The translations under genes were made by a program, and so were the position numbers. Source: Bog-756 sp036513075 (GTDB lineage Bacteria > Actinomycetota > Acidimicrobiia > Acidimicrobiales > RAAP-2). Taken from it: 45,135 nt of DNA. Below the pieces are notes generated by a model that was not told where the DNA came from, did not search any database, and worked only from the letters and a program-made list of their open reading frames with translations. The stretch covers positions 1 through 45,135 of the forward strand of contig DATBZS010000089.1 of NCBI GenBank assembly GCA_036513075.1, read 5' to 3'. Of the stretch, positions 18,961 to 26,779 are shown piece by piece. Numbering within the stretch: position 1 is the first letter of the stretch; each line of letters opens with the position of its first letter.

Positions 18961-19632
18961 ATGACTATCCGTGTGTTCCTCCTCGACGACCATGAGATCG
19001 TGCGCACCGGACTGCGGTCCCTGCTCGAGTCGACCGACGATCTCGAGGTGGTGGGTGAAGCCGGCACCGTGGCTGAGGCGATGAGCCGGATTCCGCCTCT
19101 ACAGCCGGACGTCGCCATCCTGGACGTTCGCCTCCCTGACGGAAGCGGGGTGGAAGTGTGCCGCGACGTCCGCTCCAAGCTGCCGACCATCGCCTGCATC
19201 ATGCTCACGTCGTACGCCGACGACGAGGCCCTGTTCACGTCGATCATGGCCGGCTCGTCGGGCTACGTCCTCAAACAGGTGGGCGGCAACAGCCTGGTCG
19301 ACGACGTGCGCCGGGTGGCTGCGGGCGAGTCGCTCCTCGATCCGGCGCTCACCGACCGGGTGCTGCGCCGGCTGCGCGAAGGACCCGAGGAGGAGCCCCT
19401 GCTCGCCAGCCTCACCAATCAGGAGCGGCGCATCCTCGACGAGATCGCCGAAGGGAAGACGAACCGCCAGATCGCCGAGGACATGTACCTGGCCGAGAAG
19501 ACGGTCAAGAATTATGTCTCGAACTTGCTGACCAAGCTGGGCATGGAGCGACGCACTCAGGCGGCTTCGTACGCCACCCGGATCCAGGAGCGGACCGAGC
19601 ACGACCGGCGGACCGACGCCTCGGGCACCTGA
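18961..19632 (+). CDS. NarL/DosR-family response regulator
   Basis: A 223-residue two-component regulator. The receiver domain starts MTIRVFLLDDHEIVRTGLRSLL, with acidic residues Asp9-Asp10, phospho-acceptor Asp55 in VAILDVRLPDGSG, Thr83 and Lys105. The LuxR/NarL helix-turn-helix near 150-205 reads LTNQERRILDEIAEGKTNRQIAEDMYLAEKTVKNYVSNLLTKLGM, very like DosR/DevR. The ATG at 18961 is preceded by an in-frame GTG at 18958. It is divergent from the GAF kinase, from which it is separated by only 73 bp, so the two are almost certainly partners. It should activate or repress genes under hypoxia, redox or another stress; the stimulus is unknown. Confidence 0.93.
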   Translation: MTIRVFLLDDHEIVRTGLRSLLESTDDLEVVGEAGTVAEAMSRIPPLQPDVAILDVRLPDGSGVEVCRDVRSKLPTIACIMLTSYADDEALFTSIMAGSSGYVLKQVGGNSLVDDVRRVAAGESLLDPALTDRVLRRLREGPEEEPLLASLTNQERRILDEIAEGKTNRQIAEDMYLAEKTVKNYVSNLLTKLGMERRTQAASYATRIQERTEHDRRTDASGT

Positions 19633-19668
19633 GATCCGCATGCTGGCGTCCGGTAGTCCGTTGCCCCG

Positions 19669-20073
19669 TCAGCCGGGCTCCGGTGCAGTCGCCTGCTCAG
19701 CTCGGTCAAGCAGATCGACCCCCCGGGCGATGAGCGCACCCACGAGCGACGCCCGTCCCCGTGTGGGTATGTCGAACGCGTCCAGCCCCCCGGCGATGCC
19801 CCGACTACGCGACAGTCGGACCAGTGCGGCGTCATAGGCGAGTTGGTCGGCCACGGCCTGGAGCGCCCACCCCGGGTCGGTGCGGTTGGCGTGGCGCTCC
19901 AGTGTGTGGCGGAGTCGTTTGACATCCGCCAACGGACCTTGGGACCGAGGCCCGGTTTCAGGATCGGCCTCGTAGGCGAGGACCGCTTCGAGAAGCTGCG
20001 TGTAGATGGCGGTCATCTGGGCGTCTTCGGACCTCGTTGGCGCCTCGTGGTCGAAGACGGTGCTGAATCCCAT
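19669..20073 (-). CDS. Unknown alpha-helical protein, downstream member of a pair
   Basis: A 134-residue protein I do not recognise. It starts MGFSTVFDHEAPTRSEDAQM and is predicted by eye to be almost all helix: AIYTQLLEAVLAYEAD, LADVKRLRHTLERHAN, WALQAVADQLAYDAALVRLSRSRGI and a C-terminal ASLVGALIARGVDLLDRAEQ. It has no Cys, signal peptide or membrane segment. Codon use is normal for the window (G/C third positions), supporting a real gene. It lies 24 bp after another small helical gene in the same direction and is convergent with the DosR-like regulator. No function proposed. Confidence 0.65.
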   Translation of the reverse strand: MGFSTVFDHEAPTRSEDAQMTAIYTQLLEAVLAYEADPETGPRSQGPLADVKRLRHTLERHANRTDPGWALQAVADQLAYDAALVRLSRSRGIAGGLDAFDIPTRGRASLVGALIARGVDLLDRAEQATAPEPG

Positions 20074-20097
20074 CCGTGGCCCCTGGCGCCGTGGGTC

Positions 20098-20427
20098 TTA
20101 CTTCGTGGCCCGGCTTCGACGGACCGCGGCCTCGGCCGACAGATAGGCCTGGCGAACGTCGTCCACGAGTTTTTCGACGCCCGCGCGGACCGAACCGAGA
20201 TTGGATCCAGCGTCAGTCGGGATGTCGCCGAGCCTGCGCTTGGCCGCCAGCCACGCGTTCTCGACTGCCTCGGCACGACTGCGGACATCGTCGGACACGT
20301 CCATCGATGCCAGATCGGCCTGGACGAGCAGCCGGTCGATCTTGCTCCGCCACTCGTCGAGCACGCGCTCGAGCCCGTCGAATGCAGTGTCGCCATGAGA
20401 CGAGGACTGGTCTGTGGCGTTGGACAT
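20098..20427 (-). CDS. Unknown small coiled-coil-like protein, upstream member of a pair
   Basis: A 109-residue, highly charged, helical protein, MSNATDQSSSHGDTAFDG at the start, then LERVLDEWRSKIDRLLVQADLASMD, DDVRSRAEAVENAWLAAKRRLGDI, SVRAGVEKLVDDVRQAYLSAEAAVRRS. Heptad-like spacing of hydrophobic residues suggests a coiled coil or helical bundle. GAGGAGCG six bases before the ATG at 20427 is a good ribosome binding site. It forms a probable two-gene operon with the following helical protein and is divergent from a STAS-domain gene. No family recognised; the composition is like small stress or cell-envelope-associated helical proteins, which is only an impression. Confidence 0.65.
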   Translation of the reverse strand: MSNATDQSSSHGDTAFDGLERVLDEWRSKIDRLLVQADLASMDVSDDVRSRAEAVENAWLAAKRRLGDIPTDAGSNLGSVRAGVEKLVDDVRQAYLSAEAAVRRSRATK

Positions 20428-20701
20428 TGTGCGCTCCTCGATGGTTGCCTGGTTCGTGGTCTCAACCCACGATGGTCGCTGGTACCCGGCCTGAGTAGGG
20501 CCGAACGTCCCGATGACCTGCGGCTACGGCCTGCTGGCGACCGACGGCAGGTCGACCCTGCGAAACGTCGGCCCGCCAACGGCGTCCTTCATCTACGATC
20601 ATGGACACAGTCGGATGCGAGGCCCACGGCGTGGAGGCACCGGTGGCCTGACGGATCCGGTGAGTGAGTGTGCAGTCATCGCCCCTAGCGGAGGTGGGAC
20701 C
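20428..20701. promoter_or_regulatory. Divergent intergenic region before the STAS gene
   Basis: About 274 bases without a convincing gene. TACGAT (20593-20598, plus) is the best -10 for the STAS gene and implies a leader near 97 nt. GCAGG-TCGAC-CCTGC (20547-20561) is a 5-bp inverted repeat upstream of where a -35 would sit and may be an operator. Confidence 0.35.
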
Positions 20702-21124
20702 ATGAAGGTGGACCGGACCTTGTCGGCCAAGAGCCTTCCGGTCACGGGCCCCGTGGACGTCCCGTTGTCACCGGTGGGTCTGGCCGGTCCGATGGGGCTT
20801 GCCGACTGGCGGGGCGACGTGGCCCTCGAGCTGTGGGTCGAGGTCGACGTGGTGCCGGTGAGAGTCCGGATGGCCGGAAGGCTCGACGCGACGACGGCCG
20901 CCAATCTCGACGAGGTGGTCCGCGAACTACTGGCCGATGGCACCCGGGAGATCGAGCTGTGCACCGACGGACTCCGGGTAGTGGATGCTTCGGCCATCGG
21001 CGCCTTGGCCGACGTGGAACGCAGGGTGCGCCTCGACGGCGGCACGCTGGTCCGTGTGGCTCCGGCCACTGGTCCGTTCACCCGCTCCCGCCTCGGTCGG
21101 ACGGCTCCCCCAGGGCGTCGGTAG
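20702..21124 (+). CDS. STAS-domain protein (anti-sigma factor antagonist type)
   Basis: A 140-residue protein. After a variable 45-residue N-terminus, the STAS fold is readable: VPVRVRMAGRLDATTAANLDEVVRELLADG, then EIELCTDGLRVVDASAIGALADVERRVRLDGGTLVRVAP. Ser97 in VVDASAIGAL is at the position phosphorylated in SpoIIAA/RsbV-type antagonists, so partner switching with an anti-sigma kinase is plausible. No RsbW-like kinase is encoded in the window. GGAGGTGGG stands before the ATG at 20702; longer in-frame starts cross the promoter region and are rejected. A GNAT acetyltransferase follows after 50 bp in the same direction and may share the transcript. Confidence 0.82.
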   Translation: MKVDRTLSAKSLPVTGPVDVPLSPVGLAGPMGLADWRGDVALELWVEVDVVPVRVRMAGRLDATTAANLDEVVRELLADGTREIELCTDGLRVVDASAIGALADVERRVRLDGGTLVRVAPATGPFTRSRLGRTAPPGRR

Positions 21125-21174
21125 ACGGCGCCGCATCCGGTGGTGATCGTCATCGGGGGCTGGGCATCGGGGTG

Positions 21175-21837
21175 ATGGCCGACGGAATTGGCACTGGCCT
21201 ACCGACGCCCGGTGCGAAGTACCCGGCGGGCCTCGAGGCCGACGAGCGATTGGTGGACGGGACGCACGTTCGGTTCCGACCGATCCGCGACTCCGACGGG
21301 GCGGCCATGACGGACTTCCACGAGAGCCTGTCGCCGCGTTCGGTCTACCGGCGGTTCTTCTTTGCCCACCCCCGGCTGTCACCCGGCGAGGTCGAGCGGT
21401 TCACCAATGTCGACTATGTCGATCGGATGGCCTACGTGGTCATCGACGCCGGCCGGATCGTCGGGGTCGGACGCTACGAACGGCTACCCGGGTCCGACGA
21501 GGCCGAGGTCGCCTTCGTGGTGACCGATGCCTATCAGCGCCGGGGGATCGGCGCGCTCCTCCTCGACCACCTGGTCGACGTCGCCCGGGTCCACGGCATC
21601 ACCCGGTTCATGGCCCAGACCCTGTCCGAAAACCGGGACATGCTCGGCGTGTTCCTGTCGTCGGGTTTCCCGGTGACGACGTCGTCCGAGGGCGGGACGG
21701 TCAGCGTCCGCTTCCCCATTGCCCCGTGTGCCGACTATGTCCGGGCCAGAAGCCATCGCGCGTCCCGGTCACATGGGATCGGATCGCCCACAGTCGACGC
21801 GACACCGGACGCTACTCCTGACACACCTGGGCGGTAG
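21175..21837 (+). CDS. GNAT acetyltransferase of the protein-lysine (Pat) type
   Basis: A 220-residue protein with a GNAT domain at about 28-180. DGTHVRFRPIRDSDGAAMTDFHESLSPRSVYRRFFFAHP is typical of the acetyltransferase domain in Pat/PatZ-like protein acetyltransferases. VAFVVTDAYQRRGIGALLLDHLVDVAR contains the acetyl-CoA pyrophosphate loop QRRGIG, and AQTLSENRDMLGVFLSSGF is the C-terminal signature. Here the domain is alone, without the CoA-ligase or cyclic-nucleotide domain found in many Pat proteins. The C-terminal 35 residues are Ser/Thr/Pro/Asp-rich and probably disordered. The start may be GTG 21172 or ATG 21175. It probably acetylates protein lysines, but small-molecule substrates remain possible. 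Confidence 0.85.
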   Translation: MADGIGTGLPTPGAKYPAGLEADERLVDGTHVRFRPIRDSDGAAMTDFHESLSPRSVYRRFFFAHPRLSPGEVERFTNVDYVDRMAYVVIDAGRIVGVGRYERLPGSDEAEVAFVVTDAYQRRGIGALLLDHLVDVARVHGITRFMAQTLSENRDMLGVFLSSGFPVTTSSEGGTVSVRFPIAPCADYVRARSHRASRSHGIGSPTVDATPDATPDTPGR

Positions 21838-21901
21838 CCAGCGGCGACGTCGCCCGTATCGTCGACGGCCCCCTCAGAGAGGTCGGTGTTCGAGGGAGCG
21901 C

Positions 21902-21919
21902 GTTATCTGACCCGATAAC
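21902..21919. promoter_or_regulatory. Inverted repeat between convergent genes
   Basis: GTTATC and GATAAC are 6-bp arms around TGACCC, between the GNAT stop and the TetR stop. The AT-rich arms stand out in this GC-rich sequence. It may be a weak bidirectional terminator or a protein site. Confidence 0.3.
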
Positions 21920-21966
21920 ACAACCGACCACATCCCAAACTCGGTGGCTGGACCCGTCCGGTCGAC

Positions 21967-22770
21967 TCAGACCAGAAACCAAACCTCGTCCTCGCCGTCT
22001 GGAACGACCTCGCTCGACGCGCCCGGCGCCACGTCGGCGATGCGCCCGGCGGTCCCCAGAGGAGGAGGGAACCCCACGAGGCGTCCCATCTCGAGGAGCG
22101 CCCGGTCGAAGACCGGCGAGACCTCATCGATCACGTTGTGGAAGTGACCGAAGAGTTCGAAGGAGATGATCCCGAACAACTGGGTCCACGCCGCCACCGC
22201 CCGGACCGCCACCTCGGCCGGGGCGTTGGGGAAGGCCAGGTCGATCAACGTGGCGATGGCGCCGAGCGCGTCGCCATCCATCGGAGGGAGCGGCGGCGAC
22301 CACGACGGATTGCCGAGCAGCCCGTCCCGAGCGGCTCCGTCGACGACCCTGGCCATCGCCAACGTGACCCGGCTGGCCGGCCCCACCGTGTCCTGGGGTG
22401 CACGGTAGCCGGGCACCGGCGAGCCGTAGACCAGGGCGTACTCGTGGGGATTGGCAATCGACCAGGATCGGACAGCCTGGCCGACGGCACACCACCGGCC
22501 GCCGAAGTCGTCGGGAGGGCACGCCGCGTCGGCCTCCTCGGCAGCCTGGCCGACGGCGTCGTAGGCGTCGACGATCAACGCCGTGAGCAGGTCGTCCCGG
22601 CTCGGGAAGTAGCGGTAGATGGCTGATGAGGCCATGCCCAGGGAGCGGGTCACGGCCCGGAGCGACAGGCTCGATGCCCCCTCCGCGGCCACCTGGCGGC
22701 GGGCTTCCTCCTTGATCTCGGCAGTCAGCTCAGCCCTCATGCGGGCCCGGAGTCCAGTGGAGGGGGGCAT
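21967..22770 (-). CDS. TetR-family regulator, WHG-type C-terminal domain
   Basis: A 267-residue TetR regulator. The DNA-binding part lies near 10-60: RAELTAEIKEEARRQVAAEGASSLSLRAVTRSLGMASSAIYRYFPSRDDLLTALI. The C-terminal domain contains RSWSIANPHEYALVYGSPVPGYRAPQ and AWTQLFGIISFELFGHFHNVI, wording typical of the TetR_C_33/WHG group. ATG 22770 is chosen because the family begins here; an in-frame extension to 22860 would cross the operator. It is divergent from an NAD-dependent epimerase, with a symmetric operator in the 123-bp gap, so it most likely represses both itself and that gene. Confidence 0.9.
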   Translation of the reverse strand: MPPSTGLRARMRAELTAEIKEEARRQVAAEGASSLSLRAVTRSLGMASSAIYRYFPSRDDLLTALIVDAYDAVGQAAEEADAACPPDDFGGRWCAVGQAVRSWSIANPHEYALVYGSPVPGYRAPQDTVGPASRVTLAMARVVDGAARDGLLGNPSWSPPLPPMDGDALGAIATLIDLAFPNAPAEVAVRAVAAWTQLFGIISFELFGHFHNVIDEVSPVFDRALLEMGRLVGFPPPLGTAGRIADVAPGASSEVVPDGEDEVWFLV

Positions 22771-22788
22771 CACCCCAGCATGGCACTC

Positions 22789-22824
22789 CAAGAGCATCAG
22801 ATCAATAACAGAGCAATGCTCTTG
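22789..22824. promoter_or_regulatory. Operator array for the divergent TetR/epimerase pair
   Basis: CAAGAGCAT (22789-22797) and ATGCTCTTG (22816-22824) are perfect 9-bp inverted arms. Inside, AGAGCA-A-TGCTCT (22810-22822) is a 13-bp palindrome. There are thus three AGAGCA half-sites, the two direct ones 19 bp apart. The array overlaps the -35 of the epimerase promoter. Confidence 0.65.
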
Positions 22825-22851
22825 CAATTTGGCGGAATTAGTGGGGATACT
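22822..22851 (+). promoter_or_regulatory. Promoter of the epimerase gene
   Basis: TTGCAA (22822-22827), 18-bp spacer, GATACT (22846-22851). TTGCAA is its own reverse complement, so it could also serve the TetR gene on the other strand. The ATG at 22894 has AAGGAGGAAG in front. Confidence 0.5.
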
Positions 22852-22893
22852 GGTCACCAACGAGAGCAGTGATCACAACAAGGAGGAAGCACC

Positions 22894-23838
22894 ATGGGTA
22901 GGCACGTCATCACTGGATCAGGGGCGGTCGGGACGGCCACGGCGCTGGCCCTCGTCGAACAGGGGCACGAGGTGACCATGGTCACCCGGTCCGGGTCGGG
23001 CCCGGAGTGCCCCGGCATCACCCGGGTAGCGGCGGATGCTTCGGATCCGTTCGCCCTGGCCACAGCCGTCGGCCGGGCCGACGCCCTCTACAACTGCGCC
23101 AACCCGCCCTACCACCGCTGGCCGGAGCTCTGGCCGCCCATGGCGTCCTCGATGCTGGAGGTGGCGACACGTTCGGGCGCCGTGCTCGTGATCATGGGGA
23201 ACCTCTACGGCTACGGTCCCGTCGACCATCCGATGACCGAGGACGACCCCCTGGCCTCGACCGGTACCAAGGGCCGGATCCGTAACGCCATGTGGGAGGA
23301 CGCCCTGGCCGCTCACCGGGGCGGTCGGGTCCGAGTCACCGAGGCCCGGGCGTCGGACTTCTTCGGCCCCGGCGTGGTCGAGACCAGCTTCTTCGGTCGC
23401 AATGTCGACCGCCTACTGGCCGGTCGGAACGTCCGGATGCTTGGAGATCCCGACATGGTGCACTCGTGGACCTACGTCCCCGACGTCGGACGCACCCTGG
23501 CCGTACTGGGCACCGATGAGCGGGCCTGGGGGCGACCGTGGCACGTGCCGACCGGGCCGGCGTTGACCCAGCGCCAGTTGGCCACCCGTTTCTGCCAGGT
23601 GGCCGGTGTGCCGACGCCGCCGATGGCTGCATACCCGGCGGGCACCCTGACGGTGGCCGGGATGTTCTCGGCCCAGATGCGCGAGTTGAAGGAGACCCGG
23701 TACCAGTTCGACCGGCCCTTCGTCCTCGACTCGACGGCCTGCACCGCCGCGTTCGGGATCGAGCCCACACCACTCGACGACGCGCTGGCCGTAGTGGCCG
23801 ACCATGCCCGTGGCGGGATGTTGTCCCGGGCCGCCTGA
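22894..23838 (+). CDS. NAD(P)-dependent epimerase/reductase (extended SDR type)
   Basis: A 314-residue protein of the NAD-dependent epimerase/dehydratase group. MGRHVITGSGAVGTATALALVEQGHEVTMVTRSG is the N-terminal Rossmann fold with GxGxxG; ALYNCANPPYHRWPELWPPM and VLVIMGNLYGYGPVDHPMTEDDPL follow. The tyrosine in NLYGYG is where the family active-site Tyr is expected, but the usual YxxxK is not clearly present; the lysine may be that of TGTKGRIR. HSWTYVPDVGRTLAVLG is the typical C-terminal domain entry. A strong Shine-Dalgarno, AAGGAGGAAG, precedes ATG 22894. It is probably controlled by the divergent TetR regulator. Substrate unknown; such proteins under TetR control are usually oxidative or detoxifying reductases. 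Confidence 0.87.
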   Translation: MGRHVITGSGAVGTATALALVEQGHEVTMVTRSGSGPECPGITRVAADASDPFALATAVGRADALYNCANPPYHRWPELWPPMASSMLEVATRSGAVLVIMGNLYGYGPVDHPMTEDDPLASTGTKGRIRNAMWEDALAAHRGGRVRVTEARASDFFGPGVVETSFFGRNVDRLLAGRNVRMLGDPDMVHSWTYVPDVGRTLAVLGTDERAWGRPWHVPTGPALTQRQLATRFCQVAGVPTPPMAAYPAGTLTVAGMFSAQMRELKETRYQFDRPFVLDSTACTAAFGIEPTPLDDALAVVADHARGGMLSRAA

Positions 23839-23905
23839 CGGCGTAGTCGGGCCGGCCCATGGCCTGGATTCGGGCGGTCCCTTCCGCCGGCACCGCCCGC
23901 ATCAC

Positions 23906-23911
23906 TAGGGT
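23906..23911 (+). promoter_or_regulatory. Putative -10 (TAGGGT) for the beta-propeller lipoprotein
   Basis: TAGGGT is 11 nt before the ATG at 23923, giving a leader of only about 5 nt. Confidence 0.4.
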
Positions 23912-23922
23912 CGAGCCCACGT

Positions 23923-25071
23923 ATGGAGTCCCCGCTATGCATCTGGACCCGACCGACAGCCTGGTCCCGGCGCCGCCGGGCCCTGCCGGCGGCGGGCGCC
24001 GCCCTCCTGGCAGTCGGCCTGGTCGGCTGCTCGGTGGTGGCCACTCCGGGCTCACCGAGCGTGCCGGGGGCACGGCCGGCCTCGGCCGGTCCGGTCGGCT
24101 ATGTCGCCTGCCCGACCGCGGTAACCCCGGTCGAGCTGGGCACCCGCACCTCCGAGGCGCCGATCCCCCTTCCGGTCGACGGGACACCGCCGCTCGGCGA
24201 CTTCGCCGTCGCCACCTCGCCCGACGGGAGGTGGGCCTTCGTGGTGACCCGGTCGACGCCGCCCGGCCAGGCACCGACCAACGTGCTCGTGCCCATCGAC
24301 CTCGCCACGCAGCGGGCGCAGACCCCGATCGTCCTGCCCGGACAAGGGGCCACCCGTGCGGTGGTGGTCATGCACGACGGTCGCACGGTCCTGGCCGCAA
24401 GCGGCACGACGATTGTGCCGGTCGACGTCGCCACGCGGGCGGTGGGGCAGCCGCTCGACCTCGGGCAGGGCCGGACGGTGGCCGGCATGGCGCTCAGCCC
24501 GGTCTCGCCGATCCTCTACGTCCTGGTGCCCGACGGCGTGGTGCCGGTCGACACCGATACCGCCACCGCCGGCGCCCCCATCGCCACCGGTCTCACCGTG
24601 TCGTCGGTTTCGTCCCCCCACGGGCTGGTGGTGTCGGCCGACGGCGCCACCTTGTACGTGGCGGGCCAGGGGCCACCCGACTTCGGTGGCCAGGTGGTGC
24701 CGGTCACGGTGGCCACCGGCGCCGTCGGCCCGTCAACCGGATTCGACCGGTTCGGTATCTCTGACCCGGCGGCCCTGGCCCTCACCCCCGACGGCACAGA
24801 GCTCCTCGTGGCCGACTCGGCCGACAACTGGATCGACGTCATATCGATGGCCACCTTCGCCGACCCCCTCAACCCGGCGCACCTGCCGGGCGGGGCCGGG
24901 TCCGGTACTGACCACCCCACCGACATCGTGACCGGACCGGGCACCACCGGAGCCTTCGTCGTGACCGGGCTCGGCACCGTCCTGCCCTACGACCCGGTCC
25001 TCCAGAGGTTCGGCCGGGCCATCCGGGTCTGCTCGGGCGCCTCGTCGATGACGACTGGCGGGAGCCAGTGA
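23923..25071 (+). CDS. Beta-propeller (YVTN-like) lipoprotein
   Basis: A 382-residue secreted lipoprotein. The N-terminus has basic residues RRRR at 16-19, a hydrophobic stretch ALPAAGAALLAVG and a perfect lipobox LVGC with Cys36. The mature part is built from repeats of about 42-45 residues of the YVTN/lactonase-like propeller type: FAVATSPDGRWAFVVTRS, TRAVVVMHDGRTVLAASGTTIVPVDVATRAVG, VAGMALSPVSPILYVLVPDGVVPVDTDTATAG, HGLVVSADGATLYVAGQG and ALALTPDGTELLVADSADNWIDVIS. It would sit on the outer face of the membrane; such propellers bind partners or ligands and are seldom enzymes. No operon partner: the epimerase ends 84 bp upstream and the acyltransferase is convergent. Confidence 0.82.
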   Translation: MESPLCIWTRPTAWSRRRRALPAAGAALLAVGLVGCSVVATPGSPSVPGARPASAGPVGYVACPTAVTPVELGTRTSEAPIPLPVDGTPPLGDFAVATSPDGRWAFVVTRSTPPGQAPTNVLVPIDLATQRAQTPIVLPGQGATRAVVVMHDGRTVLAASGTTIVPVDVATRAVGQPLDLGQGRTVAGMALSPVSPILYVLVPDGVVPVDTDTATAGAPIATGLTVSSVSSPHGLVVSADGATLYVAGQGPPDFGGQVVPVTVATGAVGPSTGFDRFGISDPAALALTPDGTELLVADSADNWIDVISMATFADPLNPAHLPGGAGSGTDHPTDIVTGPGTTGAFVVTGLGTVLPYDPVLQRFGRAIRVCSGASSMTTGGSQ

Positions 25072-25096
25072 GGTGGACCGGAACGGTTCGCGGCTC

Positions 25097-26584
25097 TCAG
25101 GGGACCGGGGGCGCCCCGGGTCGTGAACGCTCCACCGCGTCCGCGGCCTGACGGGAGCGGAACTCGGCCGGGGCCAGGCCCGCGGCATCGAGTAGCTCGT
25201 CCAGGGCCAGGGGGATGTCGGCCGCCAGCTTCCAGGCCTTGGGCATGGTCTCGGGGCAGGAGATGATCCCCCAGTAGAGGGTGCCCCGGTAGCTCATGAT
25301 GGTGATGTTGACGCCGAGCCCGTCCATGACCGGTCCGAGGGGGAAGCCGGCCACCATTTCGGCGCCGGCCAGGTAGAGGGGGAAGTCGGGCCCGGGGACG
25401 TTGGAGATGATCAGGTTGGCCACCGGGCGGTGCCGGTCGGCCAGGTGCATGGCGCTGTAGAGCCGGGCGGCAGCGGCAAACGTGTTGGGTGTGGCGTGCT
25501 CGGCCCAGTTGACGAGCATGTCGGCGCCGAGGGCGTTGTGCTCCTCCTTTGCCCCCATGGTGCCCTCGCGGATGGCCTCCAGCCGCTCGAGCGGGTCCTC
25601 CACCTGCGCCGGAAGGTGCACGAACATCGACGACACCTTGTTGGACCCGAAGGGAGAGTCGATGTCCGGATGGACCGACACCGGCACCACGGCGACCAGC
25701 GGCCTATCGGGCAGCTCGTCCCCTTCGAGGAGGAACTGCCGGAGGGCGCCGGTACAGACGGCCAGCACCACGTCGTTGACCGTCGTCCCAGTGGCGTTCT
25801 TCAGCCGTTTGACGTCGGCCAGACCGATGGCCGACAGGGCCACCTGGCGGCGGCGGGAGATGCTGCAGTTGAACGACGTCCGGGGTGCGGACAGTGGCAG
25901 CGCGGCCCGCGCTTGGGGTGCGAGGTGCGCGGGCTCGTGGCGGACGCGTCGCACGTCGAGCAGGCGCTGAGCGGTGCGCAGGATGTCCCGGGTGAGCTCG
26001 AAGGGCCGGAACATCCGGGCGGCCATCGCCTCGCTGATGAGCTCGGCATTCGATGGGATGTGGCCGTCACCGACTACCTCAGGCGGCTCGGGCTCGGGGC
26101 CGGGGTCGACCTCCAGGTCGAACAGAACCGAGAGGAGGGCGGCACCCGATACGCCGTCGACGGTGGAGTGGTGCATCTTGGCGATGACGGCGATCTGGTC
26201 GTCTTCGAGGCCCTCCACGATCCAGATCTCCCACAGCGGCTTGGACCGGTCGAGCTGGCGGCTGGCGATGTCACCGGCCAGCTCGGCCAGCTCCCGCAGG
26301 CCCCCGGGGGAGGGCACCGCACTGCGCCGGATGTGGTAGTCGATGTCGAAATTAGGGTCGTCCACCCATACCGGGTGGCCCAGCCGGAACGGGACCTCGA
26401 CCAGCAGCCGGCGGAAGATGGGCGACTGGTGGGTCCGGGCGTCGATCTGCCCCTGCATCTTGGCGAACGAGTACCCGCCCGGCACGGTGGACGGGTCGAA
26501 CACCGTGACGATCTCCAGTTGCATGTGGTGGGTCGGGTTCTCGAGGTAGAGAAAGCTGGCGTCGAGGCCGCTCAGTTGCTCCAT
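25097..26584 (-). CDS. Wax ester synthase/diacylglycerol acyltransferase (WS/DGAT)
   Basis: A 495-residue acyltransferase that uses acyl-CoA to acylate diacylglycerol or a fatty alcohol, forming storage triacylglycerol or wax ester at the membrane. The catalytic HHxxxDG is HHSTVDG at 138-144, with the second His as base. Other family marks are MEQLSGLDASFLYLENPTHHMQ at the N-terminus, the PLWEIWIVEGL strand, TVNDVVLAVCTGALR, the ISNVPGP motif in NLIISNVPGPDFPLY, and GLGVNITIMSYRG. The C-terminal tail is Pro/Arg-rich. ATG 26584 is preceded by GGAGG. It is divergent from a LipC-like esterase, the same neighbourhood logic as mycobacterial lipC and a tgs gene, so storage-lipid turnover is likely. 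Confidence 0.94.
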   Translation of the reverse strand: MEQLSGLDASFLYLENPTHHMQLEIVTVFDPSTVPGGYSFAKMQGQIDARTHQSPIFRRLLVEVPFRLGHPVWVDDPNFDIDYHIRRSAVPSPGGLRELAELAGDIASRQLDRSKPLWEIWIVEGLEDDQIAVIAKMHHSTVDGVSGAALLSVLFDLEVDPGPEPEPPEVVGDGHIPSNAELISEAMAARMFRPFELTRDILRTAQRLLDVRRVRHEPAHLAPQARAALPLSAPRTSFNCSISRRRQVALSAIGLADVKRLKNATGTTVNDVVLAVCTGALRQFLLEGDELPDRPLVAVVPVSVHPDIDSPFGSNKVSSMFVHLPAQVEDPLERLEAIREGTMGAKEEHNALGADMLVNWAEHATPNTFAAAARLYSAMHLADRHRPVANLIISNVPGPDFPLYLAGAEMVAGFPLGPVMDGLGVNITIMSYRGTLYWGIISCPETMPKAWKLAADIPLALDELLDAAGLAPAEFRSRQAADAVERSRPGAPPVP

Positions 26585-26655
26585 GCACGCCCTCCTCGCT
26601 CGGTCGGTGTGGTGGCGACGGGGTCCCGGGCCCGGTGCACGCACCGCTCGGCGAC

Positions 26656-26661
26656 ACCGTA
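26656..26661 (-). promoter_or_regulatory. Putative -10 (TACGGT) for WS/DGAT
   Basis: TACGGT on the minus strand lies 71 nt before the ATG at 26584. No clear -35 is seen. The remainder of the 195-bp divergent gap shows no gene. Confidence 0.35.
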
Positions 26662-26779
26662 GGCCGGCGAGCCTCCCGTGCCGCCCGACCGGTGCCCGGA
26701 ACCAGATGATGCCCCACCGGGGGCCCGGCGATCCACACCCGGTTACCACTCGGGCCGGCCCACGGTGTTTGATGGTGGG

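Noticed and set aside
17019..18995. 658-codon plus-strand open frame
   Set aside because: Antisense shadow of the ABC ATPase and histidine kinase; composition is Gly/Asp/Val-rich with no domain, as expected when GC-rich genes are read on the other strand.
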